64,000 nt of DNA from Panax quinquefolius (GCA_020205615.1 CM035160.1:122254605-122318604), one strand, 5' to 3'; positions 9,909 through 22,880 are shown, counted from the first letter of the stretch. Translations and numbers: made by a program. Notes: generated from the sequence alone by a model not told the origin.

Positions 9909-12749
9909 TGTGACGCCCCCAAAATAGGTATACATCACCCATCTTGAGTCGCCAAATACATGGTACAAAATTCAAATACAACTTAATTATACAACAGTCG
10001 TGTAAAATACGACAAAACATAATCTAAGAGTTTTAATAAGAATATTGTCATCTAGACAATATCAACACTCAATGGAGTCCTCATTACATTTATTGTCACA
10101 CTATTTAACAGAATAGTGAGGATTATCATCTGGACCGTCACTCCGTTCCCCGACTAGTCCCAAATTACGTTCTCATTTCTGAAGAGAACAAAGAAAAGAA
10201 AGGGTGAGCTCAACTAGCCCGAAGAAATATTATGACTAAAATAATGTAGAATAAATTATCATTAGCCTTGATAGTGTTAAACTGATAAAATATAATAAAC
10301 ATCAAGTTTAACTGCAGCGGAACAAGCAATCCATTAGAAGAGTCAAGTAGAGAATAAAATCTACTATCTTCTATGATTTAAAAGATTTTTCATCACTTTT
10401 ATCGCAGAGACTTAGCTTAATAAATAAACCACATCATCCCTGCACTACGACCAAGGATATTCGTGTATTCATCAACGGTCATGATCATGCCAACAACTGT
10501 CCATCAATGCACTACGACCAATGAGGACTTTTACCCCATCATTTGTAACATTACGGTCATGATTATACCGAATAATCCCTGGTCATAATCATACCAAGTC
10601 CATCTATGTACTACAGGACACATATGACTTTCAACATATTATAAACATGAGGATGATGACAATGATATAAGAATTCAATAAAACAAGTTCAAGGATAAAT
10701 TTGTAAAGATTTATAATTTAATTTATCCAGAAATCAATAACGTCCAAATTGTCAACATGATACTACTTTGTGGAGTAAAATTTAAGAATGCTCAGAAGAA
10801 TATTTCCATTAAAAGATACTGGATGAAGCGCAAATATCAAGGATATTCCACTAATTTCATGAAGTATAGAAGCCAAAATTTTAATCAACTTAGTACAATA
10901 GAATATATGAAACCGCAAATGGATTTTTCCCGCCATGTGGTAATCCACGTAGACAGATTATTCCAATAGAATAATAAAGAATAGAATAACAGAAGAATTC
11001 ACCAGGCGTGCGTAATCCGCACAGACAGGTTATTCCAATAGAATAATAAAGAATAAAACCCGGCCAAATGCGTGTCCGTAGACATGGGATGTTCAACAGA
11101 ATAATAAAGAATGGAACCAGTCATGCGTAATCAGCCTGACAAAATGTGATGTTCCAATGAATAATAAAGAATGGAACCGGTCAATGCGTAATTACGCACA
11201 GACGGGGATGTTCCAACAGAATAATAAAGAATGGAATAACAACGAATTCACGGGCGTGCGATGATGCGCACATGAAAGTTATTCCAATAGAATAATAAAG
11301 AATGGAATAACAGAAGAATTTCACGATGTATGCGGTACTTCGCATAGACAGGTTATTCCAACATAATAATAAAGAATGGAATAACAACCCTTACGAGTAT
11401 TGAAAGAAAATTACTCTCTTCATGAATACGAAAGAATAATACCCCTTACCTTAGAAAAACTGGATACTGGAATAATGAGGTAGAATACTTCTCTTCTTCT
11501 TTCTCTCTATAATTTCTCTCTATAATAATTGCTTTAAAGCTTTTGTGAATTGGTGAGAAATGAAGGAAGAATGAGCTTCTATTTATAGGAAAATATAGTT
11601 TTGATAATTGCACGTTTTAGGGCTCGAAATATTATAGTATAATACCTTCCTCTTTTACTTCATTTTTAATTTAGTCCTGCAAGTATTATCAAACTTGCAC
11701 CACCTCCCCTAATAGTAATTAATGTGAATTAATAGTTCATTAATGTGACTCAATAGTATAATCATGTGAAAAAACTAATTACAGTATAGTACCTTCAACT
11801 ATACCTCCATTTTTAATTTAGTCATGCAAGTATTATCAATCTTGCACCACCTCCCCTAATAGTACATGAATGTAAATCAATAGAACACACATGTGAACAA
11901 ATAGTTATAAGCATGTGAAATAATAGCAATTAATTGCTAATTTATCCTATTAATTACCCGATTGGTCAATATAACCTCCAGACATCAATTATTATCGAAA
12001 TAAATGTTGATTTCCACTAACACTAATAATCCCAACACAATGGAACTATCAATTTCATCTTCAATCAACACAACTTATTCATCATTAATATTATAACTCA
12101 CAATATTTAACAATCAGGTCGTTCCCGGAAAGAGGGGCTTTACGATAAGGATTTCTCCTTATTAGCGCCGCAATTAGGTGACCAAACCTCTCCTTGACGA
12201 ACTTGAACATTGTCGATATTGCGAATAATAATATGAATAACTTTGTCGTCTCAATTATTGATTTAATAATAATAAATATTATGCGGATGATCTTATGACA
12301 ATAATTGAATTAATAATATGAGAGATATGATCGTGAATTCTTTGTAGCAATAATTGAGTATAACTAAGTGACTTCTCACGTAAGCATCAATAATCAATAC
12401 TGGTGTCTACTTGTCGCAACCACGCGATTCTTGTACTTTTACTACTGGGTAGTTCAATAGGTTTAATGGTAAAACTTTCGTAGTTATTTTAATAAAAGAT
12501 AATTACATGCTTTTTCTAGCTACGACAATACTTCCGTTAATAGGGTCCACCAATGATTGTGCCATCGTCTGAATATTCCTGTTAAAACGAATATTCCCTG
12601 ACTAATAGAATATTATATAACCACTTGCTTACTTTGCAAAATTTGTAAATATTACCCACAACTATAACATTATATCAAATCCACAGCATAATATTCAAAA
12701 ATATATTTCGAGAAAATTATTCTATATTCATAAAAGTTGGGGTCTTACA
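9909..12749 (-). mobile_element. Solo LTR of family A, inverted, inside the B 5' LTR
   Basis: The 2841-bp sequence starts TGTGACGCCCCC and ends GGGGTCTTACA, the reverse complement of a full family A LTR. Perfect CAACA duplications flank it at 9904-9908 and 12750-12754, and the B LTR continues on both sides exactly as in the 3' copy around 20125. It contains the inverted hairpin array (about 10945-11395), an inverted TATA box near 11580 and the inverted donor motif near 11451-11462. No internal region is present, so it is a solo LTR. Confidence 0.92.
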
Positions 12750-14719
12750 CAACAAGTAGTGGAAGCCCAAATATGACCATCCGAACTGTTCTTCATTTCT
12801 GGGTAACGCAGAAAATGAAGAACAGCTCTGACAGCTTGTTCATGACTTTATATCTTTTTGATGTGTTATGATCTTGTCCAGAACTTGTTATACACTTGTA
12901 GTATGAAATTAATACTACACTATGTGATCAATATCTTGCCCAGAAACATTAATAGCTGACATTTATCACTGGTCAAAGTAGCTATCTCAAAACTGTGTAT
13001 GAAGATCTAGGTTTGCATGAAGAACATGAAGAACACCTATAGTGACAGTTCTATCACTATAAGTGGTCTTTAGCGACAGTTTCAATATAAAAATTATATT
13101 TTTATTAAATAATTATAGAAAATTAGATTTTAATTATTAAAAATACAAAATAAATTATTAAAAATTATTTTAAAATCTAAAAATTAGTTTTTAATTATTT
13201 TTAATATATTTCATAAATATTTAATATTTTTGAAATATTAAAAGTTTTTAATTTATTTAATTATTATATTAAATAAATTATTTAAAAATGATTTTAATAT
13301 TTGAAAAATCATTTAAAATTATATAATGATATAAAAAATATTTTAAGTTATTTTTAATGACTTTTAATATTTTGTCTTTGAAATTCATTAATAAATTAAT
13401 ATTAACGATAATTAAGTTATTTGATAAATGAATTAAATAAATAAATTAAAATGATATTATTATATTAAAAATCATTTTAAATAATAATAAGATATTTAAA
13501 AATATTTTAAGTTATAAAATATAAATTTCAATATTTAAAGGTAACATTCATTAATTAATTATTATTAATGATATTAAGGTTATTTAATAATTATATTAAA
13601 TAAATTATTTTAAAAATGATTTTAATATTATAATAATTATTTTAAATGAAAATAAAGTGTTTAAAGATATTTTAAGTTATAAAATATAACTTTTAATATT
13701 TAAAGGATAATTAAATTAATAACTTAATATTTATGATATTAATTTAATATTAATGATAATAAATTTATTTAATAATTATATTAAATAAATAGTTTAAAAA
13801 TGGTTTTATTAATTTAAAAATCATTTAAAAAGGATATAAATGAATTAAAATTTTATTAAGTTATACTTAATAACTTTTAATATTTTGATAAATAGTACTT
13901 TAATAATTAAATATTAATGGTAATTATTTAAAAATGATTTTAAATGTTTTAAAAATCATTTAAGTTTAATATAAATACTTTAAAATATTTTGAGTTATTA
14001 TAAATAACTTTAATATTTTGGCAATGGTTTCATTAATAGTTTAATATTAATTAAATATTAATGATAAATGAATTGTTTAATATTTAAATCATTTAATAAT
14101 GATTCCGATGTTTGAAAATTCATGATAAATTATAATAACCGTTTAAAAATTATATTAAGTCATTTAAAAATAATATGACTGATACTAAGTTACAGGATAA
14201 AGTCTTACACTCAATAATTACCCGATAAAGCCGTCGGTACACCGACATATATTTCAAAAATTGATTTTGACATAGATAATTTGATTAGATATACGTTTAT
14301 TTGTGATTCAATTGTTGTTAAACATATGTTACAATTTGATTAAGTTATGTGCTGACTGCAATAAGTAGTATTATATGTTACGATATGTTATTCTAATCAG
14401 TAAAACGATCTTATTACTGATATGTGGTTATATAAAAGATAAAACTAAGTTGTGAACTGTAAGCAGCGTATCAGGCAAGTATCTTAACTTTGCATTTTCT
14501 TTATGCAATGGACATGAGTAAGAATATTTCTGAATTATATTATTACTGTACAAATTATTAACCATATATTATATTCGCTCATTGATTATCAACATGTTAG
14601 TATATGGTAGTTCAAAGATATATTTTGTTCGTTAATTTCTATACATAGTTACACAAGTGTCCCCACTTGGATAATCATTATATTTAATCACATGTTGATA
14701 CACTTTTGTTAATTACCCG

Positions 14720-14752
<33 letters not shown>

Positions 14753-15539
14753 AATTATATATTATTGTTGAACAAGATAAAACCTTACTATTATCCAACT
14801 GAATTACTTTGGTTTGGAACCCAGACAAGTATGAACATCTCGATCAAGGGAAAACATTTATGCGCCCAAGGCGGACAAAGTGAATGATGCCCTCGTTCTT
14901 GCATGTAGTGTTGATCAATACAGTGCATAACGGGCTGATCACCATCGTGCCTGTAAGTTATAACGGTTTACAGATGAAGTTCTGTCTAACCTTTTCAAAA
15001 ATAGAAAACATTGTTCATAGTATGTCACCTTAACCCTATTTATAGTCAATACGTAGTTTCAAAAATTTGAAAGAGGGTTGTTATGTTATTATTATCGGTT
15101 CAGATTACTTCACAACTATTGATTTTTTGTAGAATGGTAGTATATAGAAAACATTTAAATTCTTTTAGCTTATATATATAATTGCTATTACTTGCTGGGC
15201 ACTCAAATGCTCATCCTTGCTTAATTTTAATGTTTTCAGCTAAGTGTGAAGAACCAGAAAGCTCATACAGAAACAAAGGAAAAGGAAAGCTAACCAAATA
15301 AGATTTGTGGTAGTTTATGTATTAGTTCGATATTATTAAGACAAGTATGATATATATTATCTATCATGTATTGTAATGAATGTTTAAAGATCTCGTACCT
15401 GGGGATTAGACTCTGATGATTTATAAATTAAGTTGATCTTTATATTATTGTTATTATTATTAGTATTATTCCGCTCATAGAAATGGTATCGTGAAGCACC
15501 GAGTTCGGGTTTCAAATACCTGGATTTGGGGGCTTTATA
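12750..15539 (+). repeat. Element B 5' LTR, part 2
   Basis: This is the continuation of the B LTR after the solo A LTR (12750-12754 is the right CAACA duplication). It includes the third palindrome copy (12794-12817), the extreme AT-rich repeat block (13075-14165) and a TA microsatellite (about 14720-14748). The conserved U5 end carries ACCGAGTTCGGGTTTCAA. The LTR ends in TTTATA at 15539; the 3' LTR ends TTTACA, so the terminal CA has mutated to TA. Confidence 0.88.
13075..14165. repeat. Degenerate AT-rich tandem repeats in B LTR
   Basis: Blocks built around ATATTTTAAGTTAT and a following AACTTTTAATATTT recur near 13336, 13502, 13668, 13850, 13986 and 14148. That gives a loose period of about 135-180 bp. 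G and C are rare throughout. The same array is in the 3' LTR (20440-21500) and, inverted, in the B2 LTR (63170-64000). It has no coding potential. Confidence 0.7.
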
Positions 15540-15542
15540 GGT

Positions 15543-15554
15543 TGGTATCAGAGC
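15543..15554 (+). other. Primer-binding site of element B
   Basis: TGGTATCAGAGC is the plant consensus complementary to the 3' end of initiator Met-tRNA and lies four bases after the LTR end. Confidence 0.9.
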
Positions 15555-15720
15555 TTAGGGTTAAAAACCTTAGGTGGGCTAGACCTTAGGCTATAACCTT
15601 AAAACAGAGGGAAACGTTGAAAATATAAATAACTCATACAGAGTTTAAAAAGAGATGAATTGAATAAATTCATCGTCAAACAAAATAAAAGATAACTTAT
15701 ATAAAACTCTTAATTGATGT

Positions 15721-16349
15721 GTGTATATACTATATGCTAATCAGGATAATTTATGTGTGTGGATGTCTGGTGGAAAAGGTTGGTTATATGCTTATAGCAT
15801 GAAGAAGGATCAAATCCATACACCCGAGCTAATATCGAAGTCAATAGCTGAAATAGAGGCTCACGATGCAAACAACTCAGAAGAAGTGGTTATTGTAGAA
15901 AACGTAGTACCAGATCCAGAGATGGTGGAGCTGACAGATCGTGTTTCGGACACTAAAGTTGAAGCTGATCATGCATCAATGGAAGTGCAGAATCTGAGGA
16001 ACAAGGTTTCTTCTCTGGAAAGGCTGTGGGAAATAGAAAAGCTGTTAAATAGTCAATCGCGTCAGGCGTTAATAGAAATAATGGAAGAACAAGATAAGCT
16101 TAAAATCCAAATTGATCAGATGGGAGCCACAAGCAACACATCGTGTGCAGCTCCGAGCAAGAAGGGGAAAAGAAAGATAGAAGACCATGACTTAGGAAAA
16201 TCCTTGATAAGAAGAAAGGAAAAAGAATATGTTATCTTTGCGGTTATGAGGGACATACCACTCTATATTGTCCCGACTAATAACTAGGAGCATGTTTTAT
16301 CTGTTGGATAAAAGGTCATCAGGCGAAGGGTTGTCCAAGGAAAAAGGTG
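15721..16349 (+). pseudogene. Coiled-coil protein with two CCHC zinc knuckles (gag-like, broken)
   Basis: An open frame from a GTG codon at 15721 to 16287 encodes about 188 residues. The middle part (about residues 70-140) is rich in Leu, Glu and Lys in heptad-like spacing and suggests a coiled coil; a basic KKGKRK stretch follows. The zinc knuckles are in another frame: CYLCGYEGHTTLYC at 16230-16271 and CFICWIKGHQAKGC at 16293-16334, both C-X2-C-X4-H-X4-C. Two adjacent TAA codons (16278-16283) separate them. A frameshift near 16200 therefore disconnects the coiled coil from the knuckles. A complete second gag with its own knuckles follows in the same element, so this frame is either a duplicated nucleocapsid region or an accessory nucleic-acid-binding protein. 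True start unknown. Confidence 0.6.
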
Positions 16350-16744
16350 TAACAAATAGGTAGTATAGGTTCTGTGGAGTAGGTTTGTTTAATGTAATAT
16401 ATAGGATAAGTATGTCTATGTAAGGTTATGTTCTCAACTTTTGTAATGATCAAGTTTGTAAATACCGACTTTTGTAGTCACAAAGGGATAACTGATGTTT
16501 AAAGAAGTATGTGCTATGCTATGTAAAATATTCGCTAAATGAATATGAATCTAAGTTTGAGTAATGAAACAAGTTTGATATACTAATATTATGCGATAAG
16601 GTTTAAAATGTAAGTTAAATTTATGATTTTATTTAATCAGATAATGTCGCCAAGACGTTGAACTCGCAATCAAAGGGCGAAAAAAATCATCAACAACGAG
16701 GAGGGACAACAACAAGCGAGACGGATCTGAGAACTTACATAAAT
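16350..16744 (+). other. Non-coding spacer between the two gag-like frames of B
   Basis: I see no gene, repeat or signal here. It may contain the decayed 5' end of the following gag. Confidence 0.5.
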
Positions 16745-17905
16745 ATGGTAGCTCGGGCTATCTGACAGGAATACCAATCGTAGGAAACCAAATAGGATAA
16801 TCGCTTGGTGAACTTTAAAGATTTCAAGGCTATGGGACCGCCGGAATTCAAAGGTACCACTAACCCTGTTGAAGCCCAAACTTGGGTCAAAGAGATTGAA
16901 AAAGCATTCGTAATAGCTAGGGTAGCTGAGGGGTAAGAGACCGCTTTTGCCACCTACATGATGATGGGTGAGGCAAATTTTTGGTGGGAAGCAAACCAGA
17001 CAAGGGCAGAAGAAGGTGTGATAACTTGGGATAGGTTCAAAACTTTGTTCTTCAAAAATTATTTTTCATCTAGTATGCAAGCTAGGATGGAGGTAAAATT
17101 TATGGAATTAAAGCAGGAAAATATGACGATGTCAGAATACGCCGCTAGGTTTAATGAGTTGGCTAGGTTTGCCCCGCATCAAGTTGATACGGAGGCTAGA
17201 AAAGTGAGAAGATTTGAGCTGGGATTAAAACCCTTGCTCTACAAAAAGGTGGCGGTGTTGCAGATTCCTACATTTGTAGCACTCATGGAGAAAGCAATTA
17301 TAGCTGAGGAGGGGAGTGAGGCCATGAGCCTTTACAACAAGGAGAGGAATAATAAGGGTAAGACCGAAGGAGCTGGGAAGATGGAAGTTAATAGTGGGAG
17401 TAGAGGTGGTAGTAGCAAGAGGAAGGGGATCAATTTTGGAAGTGTGCAGGTAAAATAAGAAGGTGCGAAGAAGCAGATGGTGCCATGTAAGACTTGTGGA
17501 AAGAACTACTCTGGGGAGTGTTTGAAGGGGAAATTTGTATGCTATATGTGCGGGCAGGAGGGCCATATCTCTCCCAACTGCCCCAATCCTATGATAAATA
17601 GTGGGTGTTTTCTGTGCGGATCGACTGAGCACAAGGTGAAGGATTGTCCGAAGAGGCGGACGGAGGCAGGAAGTGTGAACACGGGCACTGGCAGCGGGAC
17701 TTTAGCAATCACAGGACCAACTTCGTCAAACAAGCCAACAAAATCAACAACAAGGGTCTACAACATGACTGTCCAGGATACGATGGCAGCTGGCAATGGA
17801 ACTCCAGGTATTACTAATACCTTTTATTCTCTTGTATATGAGTTTCCCATATATAGTAAATTATTTTATAAAGAACTTTTGAAGGAGGAATTTGAGTTCT
17901 TTTAG
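16745..17905 (+). pseudogene. Gag polyprotein of element B (broken)
   Basis: One frame runs from ATG at 16745 to the stop before 17906, interrupted by stops at 16763, 16781, 16793, 16934 and 17456 but without frameshift. It has the retrotransposon gag core: the PPEFKG motif, FWWEANQTR, WDRFKTLFFKNYF, and the MTMSEYAARFNELARFAP block. The nucleocapsid part has CKTCGKNYSGEC, CYMCGQEGHISPNC and CFLCGSTEHKVKDC, an arrangement seen in Tekay/Del gag, plus a third knuckle. Where protease normally follows, after RVYNMTVQDTMAAGNG, the frame drifts into unrelated residues and ends. Gag would form the particle and bind the RNA. The clean single frame suggests gag was maintained longer than pol. Confidence 0.85.
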
Positions 17906-18079
17906 AAATCAAATTTCTGTTTAATCAGATAGACAAGCTTTATGTGAATAGTTAAAGACCAGTTCGATCAAAGTTGGTTGAGATCTACTTGCAATGATTT
18001 ATCTATGTTATGTACCCTTGTATGTATAGGTTTGTAAAACGGTGATTCCGGGGGCGGATTCTTTATAAGGGAGGGTGAA
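17906..18079 (+). other. Short 3' internal tail of B with polypurine tract
   Basis: No pol sequence is visible. ATAAGGGAGGGTGAA (18065-18079) immediately precedes the 3' LTR and is the likely plus-strand primer. Confidence 0.75.
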
Positions 18080-21000
18080 TGTAACAACCCGATATTTTCT
18101 ATATAATTAAATCAGAAATTTTGCGTATAAATTTTTTTTATTTAAAGGATGAGGATTTGTACAAGATAAGGTGTATATGTAATTATGTAATAAATAAAAA
18201 TATATTTATTACATGAATGTTTACAAATAATTTTATTTTAGAATTATTGCTTATTATAAAGTATATTCTTATAATAATTAATTTTATGGTAGAAAGGTTT
18301 TTATTAATTATTTTCCATGAAAATATGATTATATATTATTTAAATAATATATGAAATGATTTTTACAATAATTATAATAATTATTTTATTATATGAATTT
18401 TAGTACAGATTATTAAGTTAATTATTTTACCTTAATTATTAAGGTTAAATATGAAAAATAAATCAGATATGGAATCTAAACCCTAATTTTGGATTATTGA
18501 GCAAGGCATGATAATAATAATATAATATTAATTATATTTTAATTTTTCGGTGCTATAAATATGTACTGTATGTACACAGAGATAATGGTTGGTCAATTAT
18601 GTAGTGGCATGTCAAAACGGTAGCATTCATTCGTTAAACCCTAACTTGAAACTCAAAGCAGAGTTTGTGATTGGTAGGAAATTGTGGTATGTGATTTACG
18701 ACTATTATTATATTATGCTAATTAGGTAAACCCTAATTATTGTCTAGAAACTCTAATTGTAAATTAGAAACCCTAATTTCCAATTTTGAAACCCTAATTG
18801 CTTAAATGGTAACTCTAATTATTATTTTAGTAAATAATTATGTTAATTAGGAAACCCTAATTCATAATTTGGGAAACCCTAATAATATCAAGAAACTCTA
18901 AATATTTTTTTAAAACCCTAATTTTCTATTAAAAACCCTAATTTATAATTAAAATTTTATTAAACTTTAATCTTAATTTTTCAAACCCTAGAAATTATTT
19001 GGAAAACCTTAAGGTTTAAAATCTAGTGATTAAACCCTAGATTCAAGTACCATGGACAAGAATACCCTTAAAATAACAAGACAAATGACCAAATTACCAT
19101 TTTCTTAAAATTTGAAGTAAATATAGTTATGGCCAAACATTGTGCCACATCTCTTGAGCCATGACCCAACACTTTGAATCAGCCAATTGAAGCCACATAA
19201 CAACATTTTCAACCACAAGAATCAATTTGGAGTAATTAATGTAAGTGAAATGTCAAAGATTGGTTCATTTGCTATCTAGCACCCATCCAAGTTTCTCTCT
19301 CTCCACACTCATGAATTCTAGTAGCATTTCAGTCCACAAGAACAGCCCCACTAATAACCATAACCAAATCAGTGGCCTAGAAATCAAAATCGTTCATAAA
19401 AAGGAATAAACCCTAACAAGAAATTTGTCCATTGATTTATTGTTAGGTGTTGTTTTTTTTTGTGTTAAACATGTTAGATATAATGTATAATGATGATTTG
19501 GGTTGCTAGATGTTAGATCCATTACATCTAGAGGCTCAAATTTGAGATTTTACAAAATTTGGAAAAAATTTCTATGTGTTCTGACAACTAAATGTCAGGC
19601 ATTGTAGATCTCTGTCTGTGTTTAGTTTTTGTGTTTTAAGTATTTAATCTTGTAGTTTGTCATGAGATTTGTACTCTAGAAGTTGAATCAAGGTCATAGC
19701 CTGAACAGATTGCAAGTTATTCTTGTTCAAAGGTCGCCGAATCGACTTATGACGCACCATTTCGGGTATCCCGTAAATGGGTTTTCGATGTCGACAAGAT
19801 ATTTAAGGCTCTGAATCTATCGTGTTTTGGTGTTTTAAGTTCTTTGTTGAAACCATGTTGCGGTATGTTATGTACACTTTCGATTTATGCTTATATTACA
19901 TCTAGATATCAAATACACTGGATTTAGTACCCGGTCAAACTAGCAGGATCAAGCACGAAAATGATTTTCTGGGTAACCCAGAAAACCTATGAACACAGTT
20001 TCTGGCATGCTTTGACCGGTCCGGATCTACTAATTCTGTTGATGTTTTGGTGATGTTTTGTAATGGATCTGTAGTCTCACATGTTGGCTACAACCTGGAA
20101 CTTTTAGATCACAAAAACAACACTTGTGTACAACAAGTAGTGGAAGCCCAAATATGACCATCCGAACTGTTTTTCATTTCTGGGTAACCCAGAAAATGAA
20201 GAACAGCTCTGACAACTTGTTCATGGCTTTGTATCTTTTTGATGTGTTATGATCTCGTCCAGAACTTGTTATACACTTGTAGTATGACATTAATACTACA
20301 CTCTGTAATCAATAATAGTGACATTTATCAACGGGTCAAAGTAAATATATCTCAAGCGTAATATGAAGATCTCAGGTTTGCATGAAGAACACCTATAGCG
20401 GCGATTACATCACTATAGGTGGTCTTTAATGACAGATTCAATATAAAAATTATATTTTTATTAAATAATTATAGAAAATTAGATTTTAATTATTAAAAAT
20501 ATAAAATAAATTATTAAAATTATTTTAAAATCTAAAATTAGTTTTTAATTATTTTAATATATTTCATAAATATTTAATATTTTTGAAATATTATAAGTAT
20601 TTAATTTATTTAAATATTATATTAAATAAATTATTTCAAAATGATTTTAATATTTATAAAATCTTTTAAAATTATATAATGATATAAAAAATATTTTAAG
20701 TTATTTTTAATGACTTTTAATATTTTGTGATGAAATTATTAATAAATTAATATTAACGATAATTAAGTTATTTAAAAATGAATTAAATAAATAAATTAAA
20801 ATGATTTTATTATATTAAAAATCATTTTAAATAATAATAAGATATTTAAAAATATTTTAAGTTATAAAATATAACTTTCAATATTTAAAGGTAAATTTCA
20901 TTAAATAATTATATTAATGATATTAAGGTTATTTAATAATTATATTAAATAAATTAGTTTAAAATGATTTTAATATTATAATAATCATTTTAAATGAAAA

Positions 21001-22846
21001 TAAAGTATTTAAAGATATTTGAAGTTATAAAATATAACTTTTAATATTTAAAGGATAATTTCATTAATAACTTAATATTGATGATAAAAATTTATTTAAT
21101 AATTATATTAAATAAATAGTTTAAAAATGGTTTTATTAATTTAAAAATCATTTAAAAGGATATAAATGAATTAAAAATATTATTAAGTTATACTTACTGA
21201 CTTTTAATATTTTGATAAATAGAAAATTAATAATTAAATATTAATGATAATTATTTAAAAATCATTTTAAATATTTTAAAAATCATTTAAGGGTAATATA
21301 AATACTTTAAAATATTTTGAGTTATTATAAATAACTTTAATATTTTGGCAATGGTTTCATTAATAGTTTAATATTAATTAAATATTAATGATAATAGAAT
21401 TGTTTAATAATTAAATCATTTAATAATGATTCCGATGTTTGAAAATTCATGATAAATTATAATAACTATTTTAAAATTATATCAAGTCATTTAAAAATAA
21501 TATGACTGATACTAAGTTACAGGATAGAGTCTTAGACATGATAATTACCAGATAAAGTCGACGATACACCGACATATATTTCAAAAATTGATCTGGACTT
21601 AGATAATTTCATTAGATATGCGTTTATTTGTGATTCAATGGTTGTTAAACATATGTGACAATGTGATTAGGTTATGTGCTGACTGCAATAAGTAGTATTA
21701 TGTGTTATGATATGTTATTCTAATCAGTAAAATGATCTTATTACTAATAGGTGGTTATATAATTGATAAAACTAAGTTGTGAATCTATAGCGGCCGTATC
21801 GAAAAAGATATCTTAACTTTGCTTTTTCTTTATGCAATGGACATGAGTAAGAATGTTTCTGAATTATATTATTACTATACAAATTATTAACCCTATATTA
21901 TATACGCTCATTGATTATCAACATGTTAGTATATGGTAATTTAGAGATATAATTTTGTTCGTTAATTTCTATAAATGGTTACACAAGTGTCCCCACTTGG
22001 ATAATCATTGTATTTAATCACATGTTAATACACTTTTGTTAATTACCCCTATATATATATATACATATATTATTGTTGAACAAGATAAAACCTTACTATT
22101 ATCCAACTGAATTGCTTTAGTTTGGAACCCAGCCAAGTATGAACATCCCGATCAAGGGAAAACATTTATGCGCCCAAGGCGGACAGAGTGAACGATACCC
22201 TCGTTCTTGCATGTAGTGTTGATTAATACACGGCATAACGGGCTGATCACCCTCGTGCCTGTAAGTTATGACGGTTTATAGATGAAGTTCTGTTTAACCT
22301 TTTCAAAAATAAAAAACACTGTTCATAGTATGTCACCTTAACCCTATTTATAGTCAATACATAGTTTCAAAAATTTGAAAGAGGGTTATTATGTTATTAT
22401 TATCGGTTCAGATTACTTCACAACTGTTGATTTGTTGTAGAAGGGTAGTATAAAGAAAAACATTTAAATTCTTTCAGCTTATATATAATTGCTATTACTT
22501 ACTGGGCACTCAAATGCTCATCCTTGCTTAATTTAAAAGTTTTTAGCTAAGTGTGAAGAACCAGAAAGCTCATGCAGAAACAAAGGAAAAAGAAAGCTAA
22601 CCAAATATGATTTGTGGTAATTTTTGTATTAGTTCGATATTATTAAGACAAGTATGATATATATTATCTATCATGTATTGTAATGAATGTTTAAAGGTCT
22701 CGTACCTGGGGATTAGACTATGATGATATGTAAATTAAGTTGATCTTTATATTATTGTTATTATTATTAGTATTATTTCGCTTATAGAAATGGTATCGTG
22801 AATCACCGAGTTCGGGTTTCAAGTACCTGGATTTTGGGGCTTTACA
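18080..22846 (+). repeat. Element B 3' LTR
   Basis: A 4767-bp LTR from TGTAACAACCC to GGGGCTTTACA, uninterrupted. It matches the 5' LTR throughout, with a probable TATA box (18554) and the telobox cluster (18630-19030). It also has palindrome copies (19965-19985, 20175-20198), AT-rich repeats (20440-21500) and a TA tract near 22050. The segment 19850-20125 is almost identical to the 5' LTR, whereas 19730-19830 differs heavily. No gene is present in these 4.8 kb. Confidence 0.92.
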
Positions 22847-22851
22847 CCTGT

Positions 22852-22880
22852 TTTGGGGGCGTCACAGTTGGTATTGAAGC
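22852..22880 (+). other. End of A1 5' LTR and primer-binding site
   Basis: TTTTGGGGGCGTCACA ends the A1 5' LTR at 22866. It is followed by TGGTATTGAAGC (22869-22880), a two-mismatch version of the initiator Met-tRNA site TGGTATCAGAGC. The right duplication of B (CCTGT) lies just before, at 22847-22851. Confidence 0.85.

Larger units (their letters stand above)
7845..22846 (+). mobile_element. Gag-only gypsy element B with about 4.8-kb LTRs (TR-GAG-like)
   Basis: The 5' LTR (7845-9908 and 12755-15539, about 4.85 kb without the nested LTR) and the 3' LTR (18080-22846, 4767 bp) are close to each other in sequence. Both begin TGTAACAACCC. A Met-tRNA-type primer site follows the 5' LTR and a purine tract precedes the 3' LTR. 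The internal region is only 2540 bp and contains a coiled-coil/zinc-knuckle reading frame and a gag, but no protease, RT, RNase H or integrase. The gag resembles Tekay/Del gag. The element therefore fits the class of non-autonomous gag-only elements called TR-GAG in plants and would need enzymes supplied in trans. It sits inside the A1 5' LTR. Confidence 0.85.
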
